This document shows, piece by piece, positions 11,140 to 21,589 of a stretch of 64,000 nt of DNA; the first letter of the stretch is position 1, and every line of letters starts with the position of its first letter. The translations under genes were made by a program, and so were the position numbers. The notes below the pieces were generated by a model. The model was given only the letters and a program-made list of their open reading frames with translations. It was not told where the DNA came from and made no database searches. The stretch is from Acanthosepion lycidas (Eukaryota > Mollusca > Cephalopoda > Sepiida > Sepiidae), in assembly GCA_963932145.1 (NCBI GenBank), contig OZ010573.1:24193604-24257603 (forward strand), read 5' to 3'.

Positions 11140-12480
11140 ATAACTTGGAGATTTCAAAAATGTTTTTTAATTTTTAGTTCATGCAATGAGGATTACTATG
11201 TGGGATTGTTATAAGTGAAGAGAAAGCAGGAAGTTTGTTATGAAGATATATAGGATAGATAAAAGTTGACTCTGGACTTGAAGAGGTTAAAATTGTAATT
11301 GTTAGGGAAGCATCCTCTTGGGAGTCTTTCACACAGTAACAGTTTTGGGGAAGAAGCTTACCAAAAGAACACAAAAGGAATGATCTTACACTGTGAACAG
11401 GGCATGACAGGTCCTTGCCATGAAGCTCTGAGTTGGTGGGACTAAGGAATGTAACTCATTAGATTTTTTTTACCATAGTAATAGCTAGAGCAGTGAGAAG
11501 CTAGAAATGTTTTGTTTGTGGGATAACGATTGCAAGGTGCAGGATAATTCATCCACAAATCTGTGTAATTGTTTTTGAACTCTGTCAGTAATACTCCATT
11601 CTTGGTCTAATCTAACTGTGGAAAGATAGAGTATGGCAGTAGGAATTAGGTATTTTTTGGAGCAATACAGGGAACCTATCATTCTTTCAGAATCTTTAAT
11701 GACTTCCAATTGACGTTGGGATTAAATTTTGTTATTTTGTTTCCTTTCCTACCAGTAGATAACCTGATTATATGCAAATGGTTTTCAGTTTAGTATTCAT
11801 CATACACAATGGAGAAGTTGGTAATTTCTTCTCTTTTTGTATTATTCATATTACAAATAACATTCATCATTTTGGTACTTGAAATAAAATTTAATCTTAA
11901 AGACCTTCAATCTCATTAACTGCCATTGTCATAACTTCAAACTATCCTTCATTAATTTACGAAGGAATCTAGAAATACCATTTGAATTTAATATCTCTAG
12001 TGTCAAATTAGGAATTCTGGGAACTGTAAATATAAAAAAAACATTTATTTTTGTAAATCAAGCCAAAAGGATTTTCCTCACAGCAAGTGTTGTTTAATGA
12101 ATGAGAAGAATAAGGCTTTTGCTTACTTGGTTTTTGCAAACCTACACTACTGTAATCCTCAGTAATGCAGAACAATCCAGAAATTTTTAACTAGCTGATA
12201 AATGTGTGTGCACATGACTGATCACCAGACTGAAGTGAAATTAAAACTGTCAGTTTCTACGTTAGGTGAATTTTTTCTGGTTCAGCCATGTTTTTATTCC
12301 TCCCAGCTTTCCTATTTCAAGTTTTCATTTGCACAAACTGGATATATAATCCACCTGGGTTACCTTGTTTTTTTTTTTTTTGTCTTTTTTAAACTAATGT
12401 TCACCCAATACTAGGCCTAAGAACCACTCAAGATAGAGGGTTACTCTATGGAGTTGTATTAGTGTAAGTAAGGACAAGTG
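11140..12480. other. No recognised gene or repeat
   Basis: AT-rich DNA between the SINE pair and the next element. Short open frames at 11174-11374 and 11485-11709 on the minus strand show no known motif and no supporting start or splice context. Confidence 0.4.
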
Positions 12481-12489
12481 TTAGGAGTA

Positions 12490-12580
12490 TAGTTGAAGTA
12501 GATTTTAGAAGGATCTGTAAACCCAATCCTAAATATGAAACACAGGATAAACCTCTACTCCTGTTTAAGAGACTCTGTAG
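12490..12580 (+). mobile_element. Fragment of LTR-element coding sequence (gag-like)
   Basis: A stretch containing AACCCAATCCTAAA, GGATAAACCTCTACTCCTG and TTTAAGAGACT is shared with 14150-14260 on the same strand and with 42740-42860 and 42930-43030 on the opposite strand. The last two lie just upstream of a zinc-knuckle gag segment, so this is read as a relic of the same retroelement family. It is a short, broken fossil. Confidence 0.45.
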
Positions 12581-12660
12581 GTTTTTCTTCAAATGTGGTA
12601 TCAAGAGGGTGTAAGTTCAGGTTTTTATTACATATGCCCTTGATCTTAAAGATCATTTCA

Positions 12661-13433
12661 TCTCTAACTATAAAAGGCAGGATGTGTGTGTGTGTGTAAC
12701 GAATGCATGGCCACAATCTTCGACGGATTTGCACCAAAATTTACATGCACATGCTCCAAGTTAGCGGGAAGGCCAAGACCAACTTTGCATTTCCCAACTC
12801 CCATCGATAGTGGAAATAATACATTTTTTCATGCTTCTACAGCAGTTTTCATGTAGTTTGCAGCCATTTTGTACTGGCCAGAGTGAGCCTATAGCTGGCT
12901 GCCACGAATAGGCAGGAAGATTCTATTGTCCAGCGTGAGAGCCAACAGCTGACTGACACGAATGTTAACTAGCATGCTAGCATGCAAAAAAAAAAATTGA
13001 TAGCTGCATTCATCACAAGTGGGAAAAATTTAAATTTGCATGGCACTTTACTCCAATTGGCTCATTCGCTTGCTTAAACTCAATGTTGATTCTGATTACG
13101 CAGAACTGGGTTAGTCGTGAAAAAGTATTTGTTGTTAACATTCTTTTTTCATTCGGTTTTTCCAGTTACGAGTCCTTTTTTAAAGCTGTAGGTTTTGTGT
13201 TCATTTTGTTTAGTTCTTTTTTCATAACAGATTTAATGTTTAGTATAGAGCGTAGAAAAAATTTGCAGTGTGAAATAGGTAAGAAGTAAGGCATGTAGCA
13301 ACATCAGCACGGCAAAGGGCACTCTTTTAAAGGCAAGGAAAGGCAAAAATATTTTAAATCAAGTGATAGCAATTGCTGTATGAGTTGTACGATTTTTGAA
13401 TCAAGCACGGGCAATGCCGGACCATGCTGCTAG
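12661..13433 (+). mobile_element. Non-autonomous Helitron-like element
   Basis: The element begins TCTCTAACTATAAAAGGCAG followed by (TG)n and ends with a hairpin-forming CGGGCAATGCCGG about 11 bases before CTAG at 13430-13433. It is flanked by A on the left (12660) and T on the right (13434), as for Helitrons inserted in AT. Both ends match the family copy at 9101-9789 in opposite orientation. At 773 bp it carries no helicase gene. The alternative is another class ending in CTAG, but all four Helitron hallmarks are present. Confidence 0.6.
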
Positions 13434-13520
13434 TATTTGTCATAAAATGTCTCTAAGGAAACTCCATCCACCAACATATTCAGAGATTACAAACTGGTCA
13501 CTATCCTCTCCTCCATGATG

Positions 13521-13637
13521 GGCTTACAGCCACACGTTCAAACACAGGTTCCCGTATGATCACTGAAGTTAAGCAATGTTGATCCTAGTCAGTACCTAAA
13601 TGGGTGAACACTTGGGAATACCAGGTGCTGTAATTTT
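13521..13637 (+). rRNA. 5S rRNA-derived sequence (pseudogene or SINE head)
   Basis: The stretch follows the animal 5S rRNA pattern along its whole ~117-base length: GGCTTACAGCCA at the start, TGATCACTGAAGTTAAGCA, then TAGTCAGTACCTAAATGGG and CTTGGGAATACCAGGTGCTG near the end. Many substitutions show it is not a working 5S gene. It is followed without a gap by a tRNA-like SINE head, so it may be the first unit of a dimeric RNA polymerase III SINE instead of a stray pseudogene. Confidence 0.75.
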
Positions 13638-13850
13638 GGATGTGCAGGTAGTGTAATAGATAATGGCTTGGAATTGTTAATTGGAGAGCAGAGTTTCAAT
13701 TCCTGTTGGGTTTGTTATATTCACTTATGTGCAAATACCCTGGGAAACGGTATGAATCCACCTTTTCTCTTTGACTGTTCTAGATGCACCAACCCTGTCA
13801 CCTGTTTCCATCTTTGGTCTGTGGCATCACATGATTGTTCAGTTCTCTAA
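13638..13850 (+). mobile_element. tRNA-derived SINE following the 5S-like unit
   Basis: The head TAGTGTAATAGATAATGGC resembles the A-box region of the window's SINE family, and GAGTTTCAATTCC at about 13687-13699 is the B-box-like part. It continues with ATATTCACTTATGTGC and GGTATGAATCC. After about 13790 it diverges from the other copies. The tail segment around 13800-13840 recurs, inverted, at about 23530-23570. Confidence 0.65.
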
Positions 13851-14149
13851 AGTACAACACTCATCTGACTTTGCTCTTTGTTGGCTGACCAGCTGCTGTC
13901 AAAGGCAGCATTCTGATTTTTACTTTTTCTTCCCATGATGCAACAATGCTTTCCTCTTTCAATCACCTTATTTCTTTCTCTAGCTTGTTTCTTGTCTTCT
14001 CACTTCATCAAACTCTTGTAACAACTTCCCACATTATATTTTTCACTATCAAATTCTGCATAAAAGTCCTAGTCCTTTATTGTTAGATTTTTATTTTTAT
14101 TTAATCAATTTACCCAAAGTGATAATGCCACTAGGATCAAGAGGCTACT

Positions 14150-14260
14150 GGGAGTGAAAGAAAAGGCAAAGACTAGAAGGAACCGGAAACCGAAACCTAA
14201 ACAGGAAACAAGGGATAAATCTCTACACCTGTTCAAAAGACTGGTTAGGATTGTGAACTG
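14150..14260 (+). mobile_element. Fragment of LTR-element coding sequence (gag-like)
   Basis: Shares CCTAAACAGGAAACAAGGG and a following GATAAATCTCTACACCTGTT with the copies at 12490-12580 and 42740-43030. The predicted peptide is lysine/proline-rich. It is a broken fossil fragment with no LTR in reach. Confidence 0.45.
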
Positions 14261-15194
14261 TGCAATAGGCCAACATATTTAATCCTGATCCCACTCTCCT
14301 CTTCTGTTTTAACATTTTGGCTACCTACTTATTGTACATTAAAAACTTTGCTCCTTCTTTGTTGATCGTGATACCTCTTGCATCCCAATCACCAATCATG
14401 TTAATTATATATATTCCAATCACTATGTTGATGGCTTTCATAATATATTACAAACATCATTTATTGTCAACTCTGCATCATTGGTGCCTTAACATACAGT
14501 TCATTTTTTTTTTTTTTTTTGCTTTTTTTTATGGCCCTTATCCTTCTTGTTCCACTCAACCTGTCAATCAATTTCAACATAACAAATGTAGTAATACAGT
14601 CAGTGTTGATGAGTCTTTGCTCAATCCAATCCTCTATACCTTTACTGGGTAGAAAGTGTATCTACTTACATAGCAACTTTCCTTTCCCTGTTTGGTGAAC
14701 ATGTGTTGGTACAGATACAAAAAAGTCCCTGGATTGCATGCAGACATGTTTATCAACATCAGCTACATCTGGCCTTTCCCTTTTAGCAGCGGGTCAGCTT
14801 TTCATGTCTAGATATGGGCCTCTCGGCAACTGGTCAAGATCTGGCTCTTTGTAAATAAATGGATCTGGCTCATGCTAAATAAATGTCTATCTATTGTCAC
14901 TCTACCTAAAAGCAGCCATCATCTGAAAATATTTTACCTTATGAACAGTTATCATCTTTGCTCTGTTTATCACAACCACTTGTATCTCTGGTTTCAATGC
15001 CAGGTTAACTATTGAAGGGCAGAAAAGTAGATGCAATCTCTACTTGCAGCAGATTACACAATTCATGTGACTTTAGAATTTCAGTCATTGCGCATTTTTT
15101 TCATGCTGGCCCATCCCCATAGTTAACTCAGGGTGATGGATGTTTTTTATTGAGTCTCTATCTTTAGAGATATGGTCAATTAAGGCAATCTGTC

Positions 15195-15410
15195 CATTAG
15201 CACACCAAACAGAGTTAGTCTTCTCCCAAGTTAGAAAACACAGTACTCTTGTCTATTTAACTAATAACTGAGGAAATAAGGCGTGGATTCATACCTTTCC
15301 CAAGGATATTTGTATGAAAAATAAATTTAACAAATGCAGCCAGAATTCAATCTCAACTTGCCAATTACTCATTCTGAACCACTAATACATTATCAACATA
15401 TCCTTGAAGG
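15195..15410 (-). mobile_element. Old, degenerate tRNA-derived SINE
   Basis: The reverse complement retains GGTATGAATCC, TTGGGAAAGG, a weak head near 15390-15410 and the AGTACTGTG/TTTTCTAAC body, but with many changes. It sits just left of a LINE relic and in the opposite orientation. Confidence 0.6.
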
Positions 15411-15459
15411 ACTATTGAGATGTGATCAAGTTACAAATGTCAACTTCAGGAATCTTCCA

Positions 15460-15975
15460 AATCCCACTAACCATGCCATCCTGCTAATTTCATTAGCATA
15501 GACATCTACTTATTTTCCTGTCCAGCTTACAGTCGAGCTAGGAACATTTTCAGATCATTAGTAACCATCTATACAAATGATATCACTGTTTATAGATGCA
15601 CTTCTAAAGATCCAGATGATCGGAACCTTGTTGCTAATCTCTCCTCTGATCTTAATAGCTCAATGGGGGAGTAATTGGATTGTAACTTTAAATATCCCCA
15701 AAAACCCAAACTAGTATCATTTTGTCATCACCAATCAAACCCTGAATTTTTTTACTATCACTATGAATGGTTGCACTTTCAGTGAGGCACTATATTTTGA
15801 ACATTTGTTGGGACTTCTCAAGTGAAACTCATATATGCAATCCATTGATAAAAATCCTGGGAAAATGCTCCGCTCTCTTTATACACTCTAGGAAGTATCT
15901 GGCACCTTTTGCCATGCTTTATCTTGACAAGTCGGATTAAGCCAGTTTTCACTTTCCATCATTTTTACAGTTTGG
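15460..15975 (+). mobile_element. LINE reverse-transcriptase relic
   Basis: Conceptual translation gives the pattern seen after the palm of LINE reverse transcriptases: a YTNDIT-like segment with Y.CTSKDPDDRNLVANL, then a DLNSS helix and a LDCNFKYPQKPKLVSF block resembling the N..KT region. The reading frame breaks several times. No poly-A tail is visible at the right end. It is a non-LTR element of the Jockey/CR1 type broadly; the clade cannot be settled here. Confidence 0.6.
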
Positions 15976-16544
15976 TTCTTGAAATGCCTCCTTTTAATTT
16001 GTTTTCGATCTTTTCTTTATTTGTCTTCTTTACCCATTTTCAGGTATCATGCCAACGTGTCTTCTTTCAAAAATAATAGTATAAAGTTAGTGTGGCCAGG
16101 AATATTTTGGAGTTGTGCCACTAGTGTAACCTTTTTAAGCCACATGACCACTTTGCTCACACTGCTGAATGGCCTCAATATATCGCTACTTAGTCTGGCT
16201 TTTTTTTTTTTTTTTTTTTTTTTGCCATCCTCCATCCCTTCATAGCCAAAATGGCTTAGGAAAAAAAAATTACCCAACTCCAGAGGAACAAAAACTGTCA
16301 GCGGTAACAATAAGCAAGTCTTCATCTTATTTTTTTTACTTCTGGCTTTTACTCACAGAAATCCGATATATATATGATCCATCTAGATTACCTCTCTAAT
16401 TTCTTCGGATATGGAATCGGAAGTATGCAAGTTGTGTTTCATTACAACAAACCATCTAATATACGTGAGTATTGGGGATTTTTAAAGTATAATGCAAACA
16501 TTGGTTATTCTTTTGAGGAAAAAAAATTCAATTTACTATGAAAT

Positions 16545-17535
16545 TGATGTAATGGAATAAACTATCACCCCCATGAGTGACTACACTATAGGTAGTAACT
16601 ACCTATAAGTATCTATAAGTCAACGGACTACAGAGACTGGCTGGAATTTTTTTGTCTGTACAGTTGAACTCTCTGCCTTTGGGCAGAGAAGAACCTGGAC
16701 AAGGCTATGCTGAAGATCAGTCTCTCATTCGGGGTGGTAGACAGACCTGATCCTGTTTATGCGGGGTCTACAGGGATTTTTTGACCAATCCTACAGGCCT
16801 GGGAACCCCACATTAAATTTGGCCTTGTGCCACATGTGACTGTGTGGGGCAATTGCTAGATACTCTAGCTGGAATCTTTTTCAGCTGTGCTGGTCAAACT
16901 CTCTGCCTCTGAGCAGAGAGGATCCCCAGACGAGGCTATGCCGAAGGGCAAAGTCTTGTCTCAGGGAAACGGCCACCCTACCCCATTTTACACAGGTTCT
17001 ATGATAATTTTTGGCTGAGCCTATGGGCTCGGATGTCCAACATTAAACCCGGCCTTGTGCCACATCTGATTGTGTGGGGAAGTTAGTAAATAAACTAGCT
17101 GGAATCTTTTCCAGTGTTGCTGGTTGAACTCTCTGTCTCCGGGCAGAGGGGAACCCCAGATGAGGCTGTGTCGAAGGGCTGAGTCCCATCTCGGGGAAAC
17201 AGCTACCCCACCCTGTTTTATACAGTGTCTATAGGGAATTTTTGGCCGAGCCTACAGTCTCGGATTACTCTACATTAAACTCGGCCTTGTGCCACATCCT
17301 ACCTCATAGGGAGGCTGGTAAATATTGTCTAGCTGGGATCTGTTGAGTATGACTCGGACTTACGTGAGAACTACCAACCTTCCAATAATAGTACTCACTA
17401 CTGGATTGACTTGTGACGACCTTGTGCATAACTGTTATCTTTATTCTTATTGTACTGGTTTTTTAAATAAATCTCTACTTATTTTATTCACCTTGTTTTT
17501 CAAGTACATATCCCTATTAGCATGGAATAATTATA
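16545..17535 (+). mobile_element. Long solo-like LTR with internal tandem repeats
   Basis: The left end (TGATGTAATGGAATAA, ... CACTATAGGTAGTAAC) and right end (TACTCACTACTGGATTGAC ... AATAAATCTCTACTT ... GCATGGAATAA) match the 271-bp solo LTR at 52478-52748, but the middle is expanded to ~990 bp by three ~230-bp tandem units. No primer-binding site or coding region adjoins either side, so it is a solo LTR fossil of an LTR retrotransposon. The right border is approximate. Confidence 0.65.
16640..17331 (+). repeat. Three ~230-bp tandem repeats
   Basis: Units at 16640-16867, 16868-17097 and 17098-17331 each start with GCTGGAATCTTTT or a close variant, then CTCTCTGCCTCTGAGCAGAG, GAGGCTATGCCGAAGG, and end CGGCCTTGTGCCACATCTGA. 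They are clearly GC-richer than the flanks and lie entirely inside the LTR. Confidence 0.85.
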
Positions 17536-17684
17536 AACTCATGGAAGAGAAAAAAAAATCATTTTACTTATAGTATAAGAAATCTTGCTTTTTAACCCTT
17601 TCTCTGTTGTATATTGTTGCCTGACTGCTGGCTAGTTTTGGGAAAAATAGGAAATTTCCATTTACTGGATATAACTGATGATGG

Positions 17685-18050
17685 ACATTGAGGGCAGTTT
17701 CTCATGGGTGCCACCATTTTGGTTTTGATCAGATATTCTACAACACTGTCAGTTATGTGCCATGCATGATACATGCTTGGGTGATCATGTATCTTTTGAT
17801 ACATGACTGATGAGGCAGATTTTTTTTTCCCAAAGTAGGTTGCCATTTCTTTCTGCAGGAGACCAGTTGCCATATAAGGCTATAGAACCTGGTTTGTCCT
17901 GCTATTTACCTTTAGCTGAGGGAAGAAGAGGATTCATACCTTTCCCAAGGGCATTAGTACTTAAGTGAATGTAATGGATTTGACTGGAATTTGAACTTGG
18001 CTCTTTGATTCCTCAATCCAAGCTGCTATCCATTATTCCACCATACCTCC
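17685..18050 (-). mobile_element. tRNA-derived SINE, complete, variant tail
   Basis: On the minus strand the head GGAGGTATGGTGGAATAATG starts at 18050, followed by a B-box-like AAATTCC region, CATTACATTCACTTAAGTAC, GGTATGAATCC and CAGGACAAACCAGGTTC. Its 3' part (GCAACCTACTTT, ATCTGCCTCATCAGTC, ATGTATCAAAAGATACATGA, ATAACTGACAGT) matches the copy at 36208-36525 and differs from 59735-60066, so this family has at least two tail subfamilies. Confidence 0.8.
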
Positions 18051-18284
18051 TACAACACAGACTAAGCTAAATAATACCCTGAACACAATATAATAAAAAT
18101 AATATAATCATATAATAATATATAATAAAAACAGGTTGTATAGTTTATGATAATATATTTATGCTGATTTTTTTGAAGCAGGACTAATTGTGCATTACTT
18201 TATAAAACAAACAATAGGGCCCAACATTTCATGGTGTCTTGAAAGTGTGTATGTATATAGAAACATGTAAGAGTCATGAAGACA

Positions 18285-18535
18285 TATTATATATACTTGA
18301 GTATAGTGTGAGTTTTATGATTTTTTTTTTTTTTTTATGCAAATAGTAGATGGACGCACTATACACAGGTAATTTTTTTTTTTTTTTTTTTTTTTTGAAC
18401 AGGTTAAAAATGCATTTTCAGTGACTGGTATCACAATACACAGGTAAATTTTTTTTTTGGTGGTGTTAAAATTCATGCCAAATAATTCAGTTTGCACTAT
18501 ACAAACTTTGGCTTATACAGGAATATATGTGGAAA
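18285..18535. mobile_element. Degraded DNA-transposon relic (ACTTGAGTATA family)
   Basis: Begins ATACTTGAGTATAGTG and ends CACTATACAAACTTTGGCTTA with AAAATTCATG-type sequence before it; the same two blocks in the same order occur at 62948-63255. Poly-T runs expand the middle. A relationship to the element with ACCGTATTTTCC ends at 36922-37455 is possible but not proven. Confidence 0.35.
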
Positions 18536-18643
18536 ATAAATCTTGAAAACATATGCATGCATCAACAGCAAATCATGTAAGTTTTGTAAAGACATAAGTA
18601 TGTTTTGAAAACTTATGTATGTGTGTATGTATGTGTGTGTGTG

Positions 18644-18646
<3 letters not shown>

Positions 18647-18704
<58 letters not shown>
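18647..18704. repeat. (AT)n microsatellite
   Basis: About 28 AT units, directly left of a foldback element. Confidence 0.95.
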
Positions 18705-18705
<1 letters not shown>

Positions 18706-18709
<4 letters not shown>

Positions 18710-18905
18710 CTCAATGCTACTCAGTTTTGTGCAATAACAGTCATCAAGCAGATAAAATATGCAACCAATAGCTATAATTTGAATTATATAATCCAGGGGT
18801 GGCAGGTATCTATGATTTATATATTGGATTATAGCTATTGATTTCATGTTTTATCTGCCTGATGATGGCTATTGCCTGAAACTCTGAGTAATGGATTATG
18901 ATAGT
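18706..18905. mobile_element. Foldback element, ~85-bp arms
   Basis: The left arm (CTACTCAGTTTTGTGCAATA, ATCAAGCAGATAAAATATG, CCAATAGCTATAAT) is the diverged reverse complement of the right arm (GATTATAGCTATTG, TTTTATCTGCCTGATGATGG, CTATTGCCTGAAACTCTGAG). The right arm contains CTGATGA, a short stem GGC-TATT-GCC and GAAAC, which resembles a hammerhead core. It is next to the (AT)n array. Confidence 0.65.
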
Positions 18906-19023
18906 GTATTAATAACATTATTATAATATATCATATTATATTTAAGCTGTCAACTTTGACATTGAACCCTCACTGATATAAGTTTTATAATTTAAGCTTT
19001 AGCTTATATTCTTACTGTTTATG

Positions 19024-19027
<4 letters not shown>

Positions 19028-19061
<34 letters not shown>
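19028..19061. repeat. (AT)n microsatellite
   Basis: About 16 AT units; no further context. Confidence 0.9.
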
Positions 19062-19062
<1 letters not shown>

Positions 19063-19430
19063 GATAGACATAACTTTGTATATTTAGGCAGCAACCCTTC
19101 ATTTATGCATGTTTCATTAAAGACAACAGACAAGGTACTGTGATTAAGCTTTTTATTTAATTTTTCTTGTGTTCAAACAAGTGTTTTCTTTTTTGGACAC
19201 TGTGTATAGAAACTGTCCAAATGTTCTATAATTCCAAGTGCTTTCAGCTATACTTTTAGCCATTATCAAGGATGATTTTATTTTTTCAATTTAATTGGGT
19301 GTGTGCATGTTTTAAGTGGTATAGAGAGGTTTTATTTTCTGAACACAGCACATTGTGGCCATGTTCATAATTAATATTGTTATGCGTTAGCTTTTTCTTT
19401 TTTATTAAGGCTTCCATGATTTTAAATCTT

Positions 19431-19633
19431 ATATAATTATTTATTTAAAAATTATAACATAAATATGTTATAAAATCGCTATACAAAAATAGCCATTTTG
19501 TTTTTGTTGACAATCTACATTCAACATCATCACTTGATAAGACACCAGAGGTAGGTGTTGAAACAAAATGGCTATTTTTGTATAGTGATTTTATAACATA
19601 TTTATGTTATAATTTTTAAATAAATAATTATAT
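19431..19633. mobile_element. Foldback element with hammerhead-like centre
   Basis: A ~75-bp left arm (19431-19504; ATAATTATTTATTTAAAAAT, ATAACATAAATATGTTATAA, ATACAAAAATAGCCATTTTG) is nearly perfectly repeated in inverse at 19559-19633. The ~55-base centre contains TTGATAA, an ACACC/GGTGT stem and GAAAC. The near identity of the arms suggests a young insertion or continuing arm-to-arm gene conversion. The left arm is itself partly palindromic (ATAACATAAATATGTTAT). Confidence 0.8.
19494..19568 (+). ncRNA. Possible decayed hammerhead ribozyme motif
   Basis: ATTTTG (19494-19499) can pair with CAAAAT after GAAA (helix III). GTTGA/TCAAC can pair as helix I. ACACC/GGTGT can form helix II. The linking core reads TTGATAA where the hammerhead consensus is CTGATGA, followed after helix II by the expected GAAA. 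The two core changes predict poor or no cleavage. Hammerheads are known in Penelope-like and related retroelements; here the identity is inference from layout. Confidence 0.3.
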
Positions 19634-19727
19634 TCGCTCTACTCTGTATTGAGCACTCTTTTAAGAATAGTAATTGTTGGTTATTGGAATTTATTCTGTA
19701 TACACCAATCATATACTTGTGTGTGTG

Positions 19728-19729
<2 letters not shown>

Positions 19730-19765
<36 letters not shown>
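19730..19765. repeat. (AT)n microsatellite
   Basis: About 17 AT units, preceded by TGTGTGTG. Confidence 0.9.
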
Positions 19766-19772
<7 letters not shown>

Positions 19773-20374
19773 AGTAAATTTCATAATGCTGTATAAGTAT
19801 ACTCACACTGGTGGAAGTATTAACCAGTTGCTATCCTTCCACCACAATCCACAAAATAAGTTTTTGAATCAAGTTGAAAGTAGAATTGTTTTTAACTGCT
19901 TTTGACAAAAATAATGATGATTCCCCCAATCCCTCATTTGCTTTGCTAAAAAAGAAAAATTAATGCAAAAAAAACCACGAATGAAGTGAAATTTGTTTGA
20001 GTTTTTAAAACCAATTTGCTATCACCTCCTCCCTCCCTCTCTCTCTCTCTAAAGGAAATCACAGGAATTCAGAGTAGAAAGTATTAAGGGAATTCCCGAC
20101 ACAGAAACACACCTGGAGGCAATCACTTGTTTTTTGTTTTTTTTTTTTTGTTTTTTCTTTCTACCCAAGAGGAACAGTAAAATAATTTGGTGTAAGGGGT
20201 ACTTAATCTGGCACTTGAGAAATATCCTTTGCTATCATTGTAGAAGTTATTACTGATAGATATTAATACTGAAAAAAATGCAGACCTGTGCCAAGAAGAA
20301 TACGTCTATAAAACTACTTTTTAATTGCTGCCAAGAATAATACTAGTCTGTAAACAAATCCAGCTTTGATTTAT

Positions 20375-20375
20375 T

Positions 20376-20443
<68 letters not shown>
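20375..20443. repeat. (AT)n microsatellite
   Basis: More than 30 AT units with one interruption at about 20386. Confidence 0.95.
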
Positions 20444-20444
<1 letters not shown>

Positions 20445-20899
20445 GAAAAGAAAAGCAATGCTTATAATTTATGTTTAAAATTTTGAATTTATGAATTTAA
20501 AAATCAGATTTGATAGTAATTTATATTCTGATATGTAAATATATTATTTATCTAATAAAACTTTTTATCTGTAGTTCTTCAAAAAACTTGCAAACTATCT
20601 AGATATTATGCTTGAAACATTCTATAAGAAGCAAACGGGTTTATGCTTTGGATGTATTGATGAGATTTAAAGGTCACAAGTGTTGGTGTTACAGTGAGTA
20701 TCAAACTCGCTAGACTTTGTTTGATACTATGGTAAGGCACTGAAGACATTTAATTAGCTTAGTTTGGCATGTAGCCATAAGTATAGGGCACTTGGTGAGG
20801 ACTAAACTCACTATAGTATTTATAGCTGGTTGCTAACTTAAATTTAGCTAATAATTGTGTCAGGCTATAGACTTACTAATATACCCTAACATTTGTTAT

Positions 20900-21582
20900 A
20901 TTTCGGTTATCAAACAAAATTTTGGTTCTTGAAAAACATTGCCGAACTGAGTTAACCCAAACGGAATCATTTTTTAGTCGACTGCTATGTTGTATACATT
21001 CATGTGTTGTGCTTTTCTTTTCCAATTTTATTGTACTATACCTTATTATTTTTTTTCTCTTTATTAGCCCTTAGTCATGGATCCAAAGAAAGCTAGCAGT
21101 GATATTGGTAAAGGAAAAGACAAGTTGAGAGAAAAATAATTGTTGATGATATTGTCTCTTCATACTCAGTTTAGTATAGCAAAAATTAACGATCTATACT
21201 ATTCTTATAAATAAAGAAACGATGAGGTCTTTCCTTTACCTTTTCCAAACAATAACATTTCTTTCCTTTCCCTTCCACTTATGCCATCAACTCTCCTACA
21301 TACAGGTACAGTAAAATTAAAGTGTTCATCTATATTTTATGTAGTATTGCATTTATTTTTTTTTTTTTTTCTTAGATTTAATGATTTTCATTAGTTTTGT
21401 GTATAAATTTGTGCACAAAGTAGTTGTAAAAGTTTAAATAAGCAGTCATCTTGGGACCAGGAACAGATTAATCCATTTTACATTGATTTCTATTGGAAAA
21501 ATAGCTTTGGTTTATGAACATTTCAGGTTACGAATGGGCTTTAGGAACAAATTAAATTTATGAACCGAGGTTCTACTCTAGT
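20900..21582 (+). mobile_element. Tigger/pogo DNA transposon, internally deleted
   Basis: The right end (GGAACAGATTAATCC, TTTACATTGATTTCTATTGG, TTATGAACATTTC, ATTAAATTTATGAACCGAGG then TTCTACTCT) is the classic Tigger terminal region. The left end holds diverged inverted counterparts (TTTCGGTTATCAAACA and GCCGAACTGAGTTAACCCAA). Between them, an ATG at 21077 opens MDPKKASSDIGKGKDKLREK and a stop, which resembles the start of Tigger/CENP-B-like transposases. The rest of the transposase is absent. The element is a dead, ~680-bp derivative. Confidence 0.75.
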
Positions 21583-21589
21583 AACAATT

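Noticed and set aside
13521-13637. Functional 5S rRNA gene
   Set aside because: Too many substitutions from animal 5S and no T-run terminator directly after the 3' end.
13638-13720. Functional tRNA gene
   Set aside because: A- and B-box-like parts are present but no cloverleaf with an anticodon stem can be drawn, and the sequence continues as a SINE.
16640-17331. CRISPR array
   Set aside because: Units are ~230 bp without unique spacers, lie inside an LTR, and the genome is eukaryotic.
18315-18847. Minus-strand frames of 60 and 116 residues
   Set aside because: They cross poly-T runs and an (AT)n array, giving lysine and isoleucine-tyrosine repeats; they lie inside a transposon relic and a foldback element.
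18860-18890. Active hammerhead ribozyme
   Set aside because: The CTGATGA and GAAAC boxes are present, but I could not draw a convincing helix III with a cleavage triplet at the expected distance.
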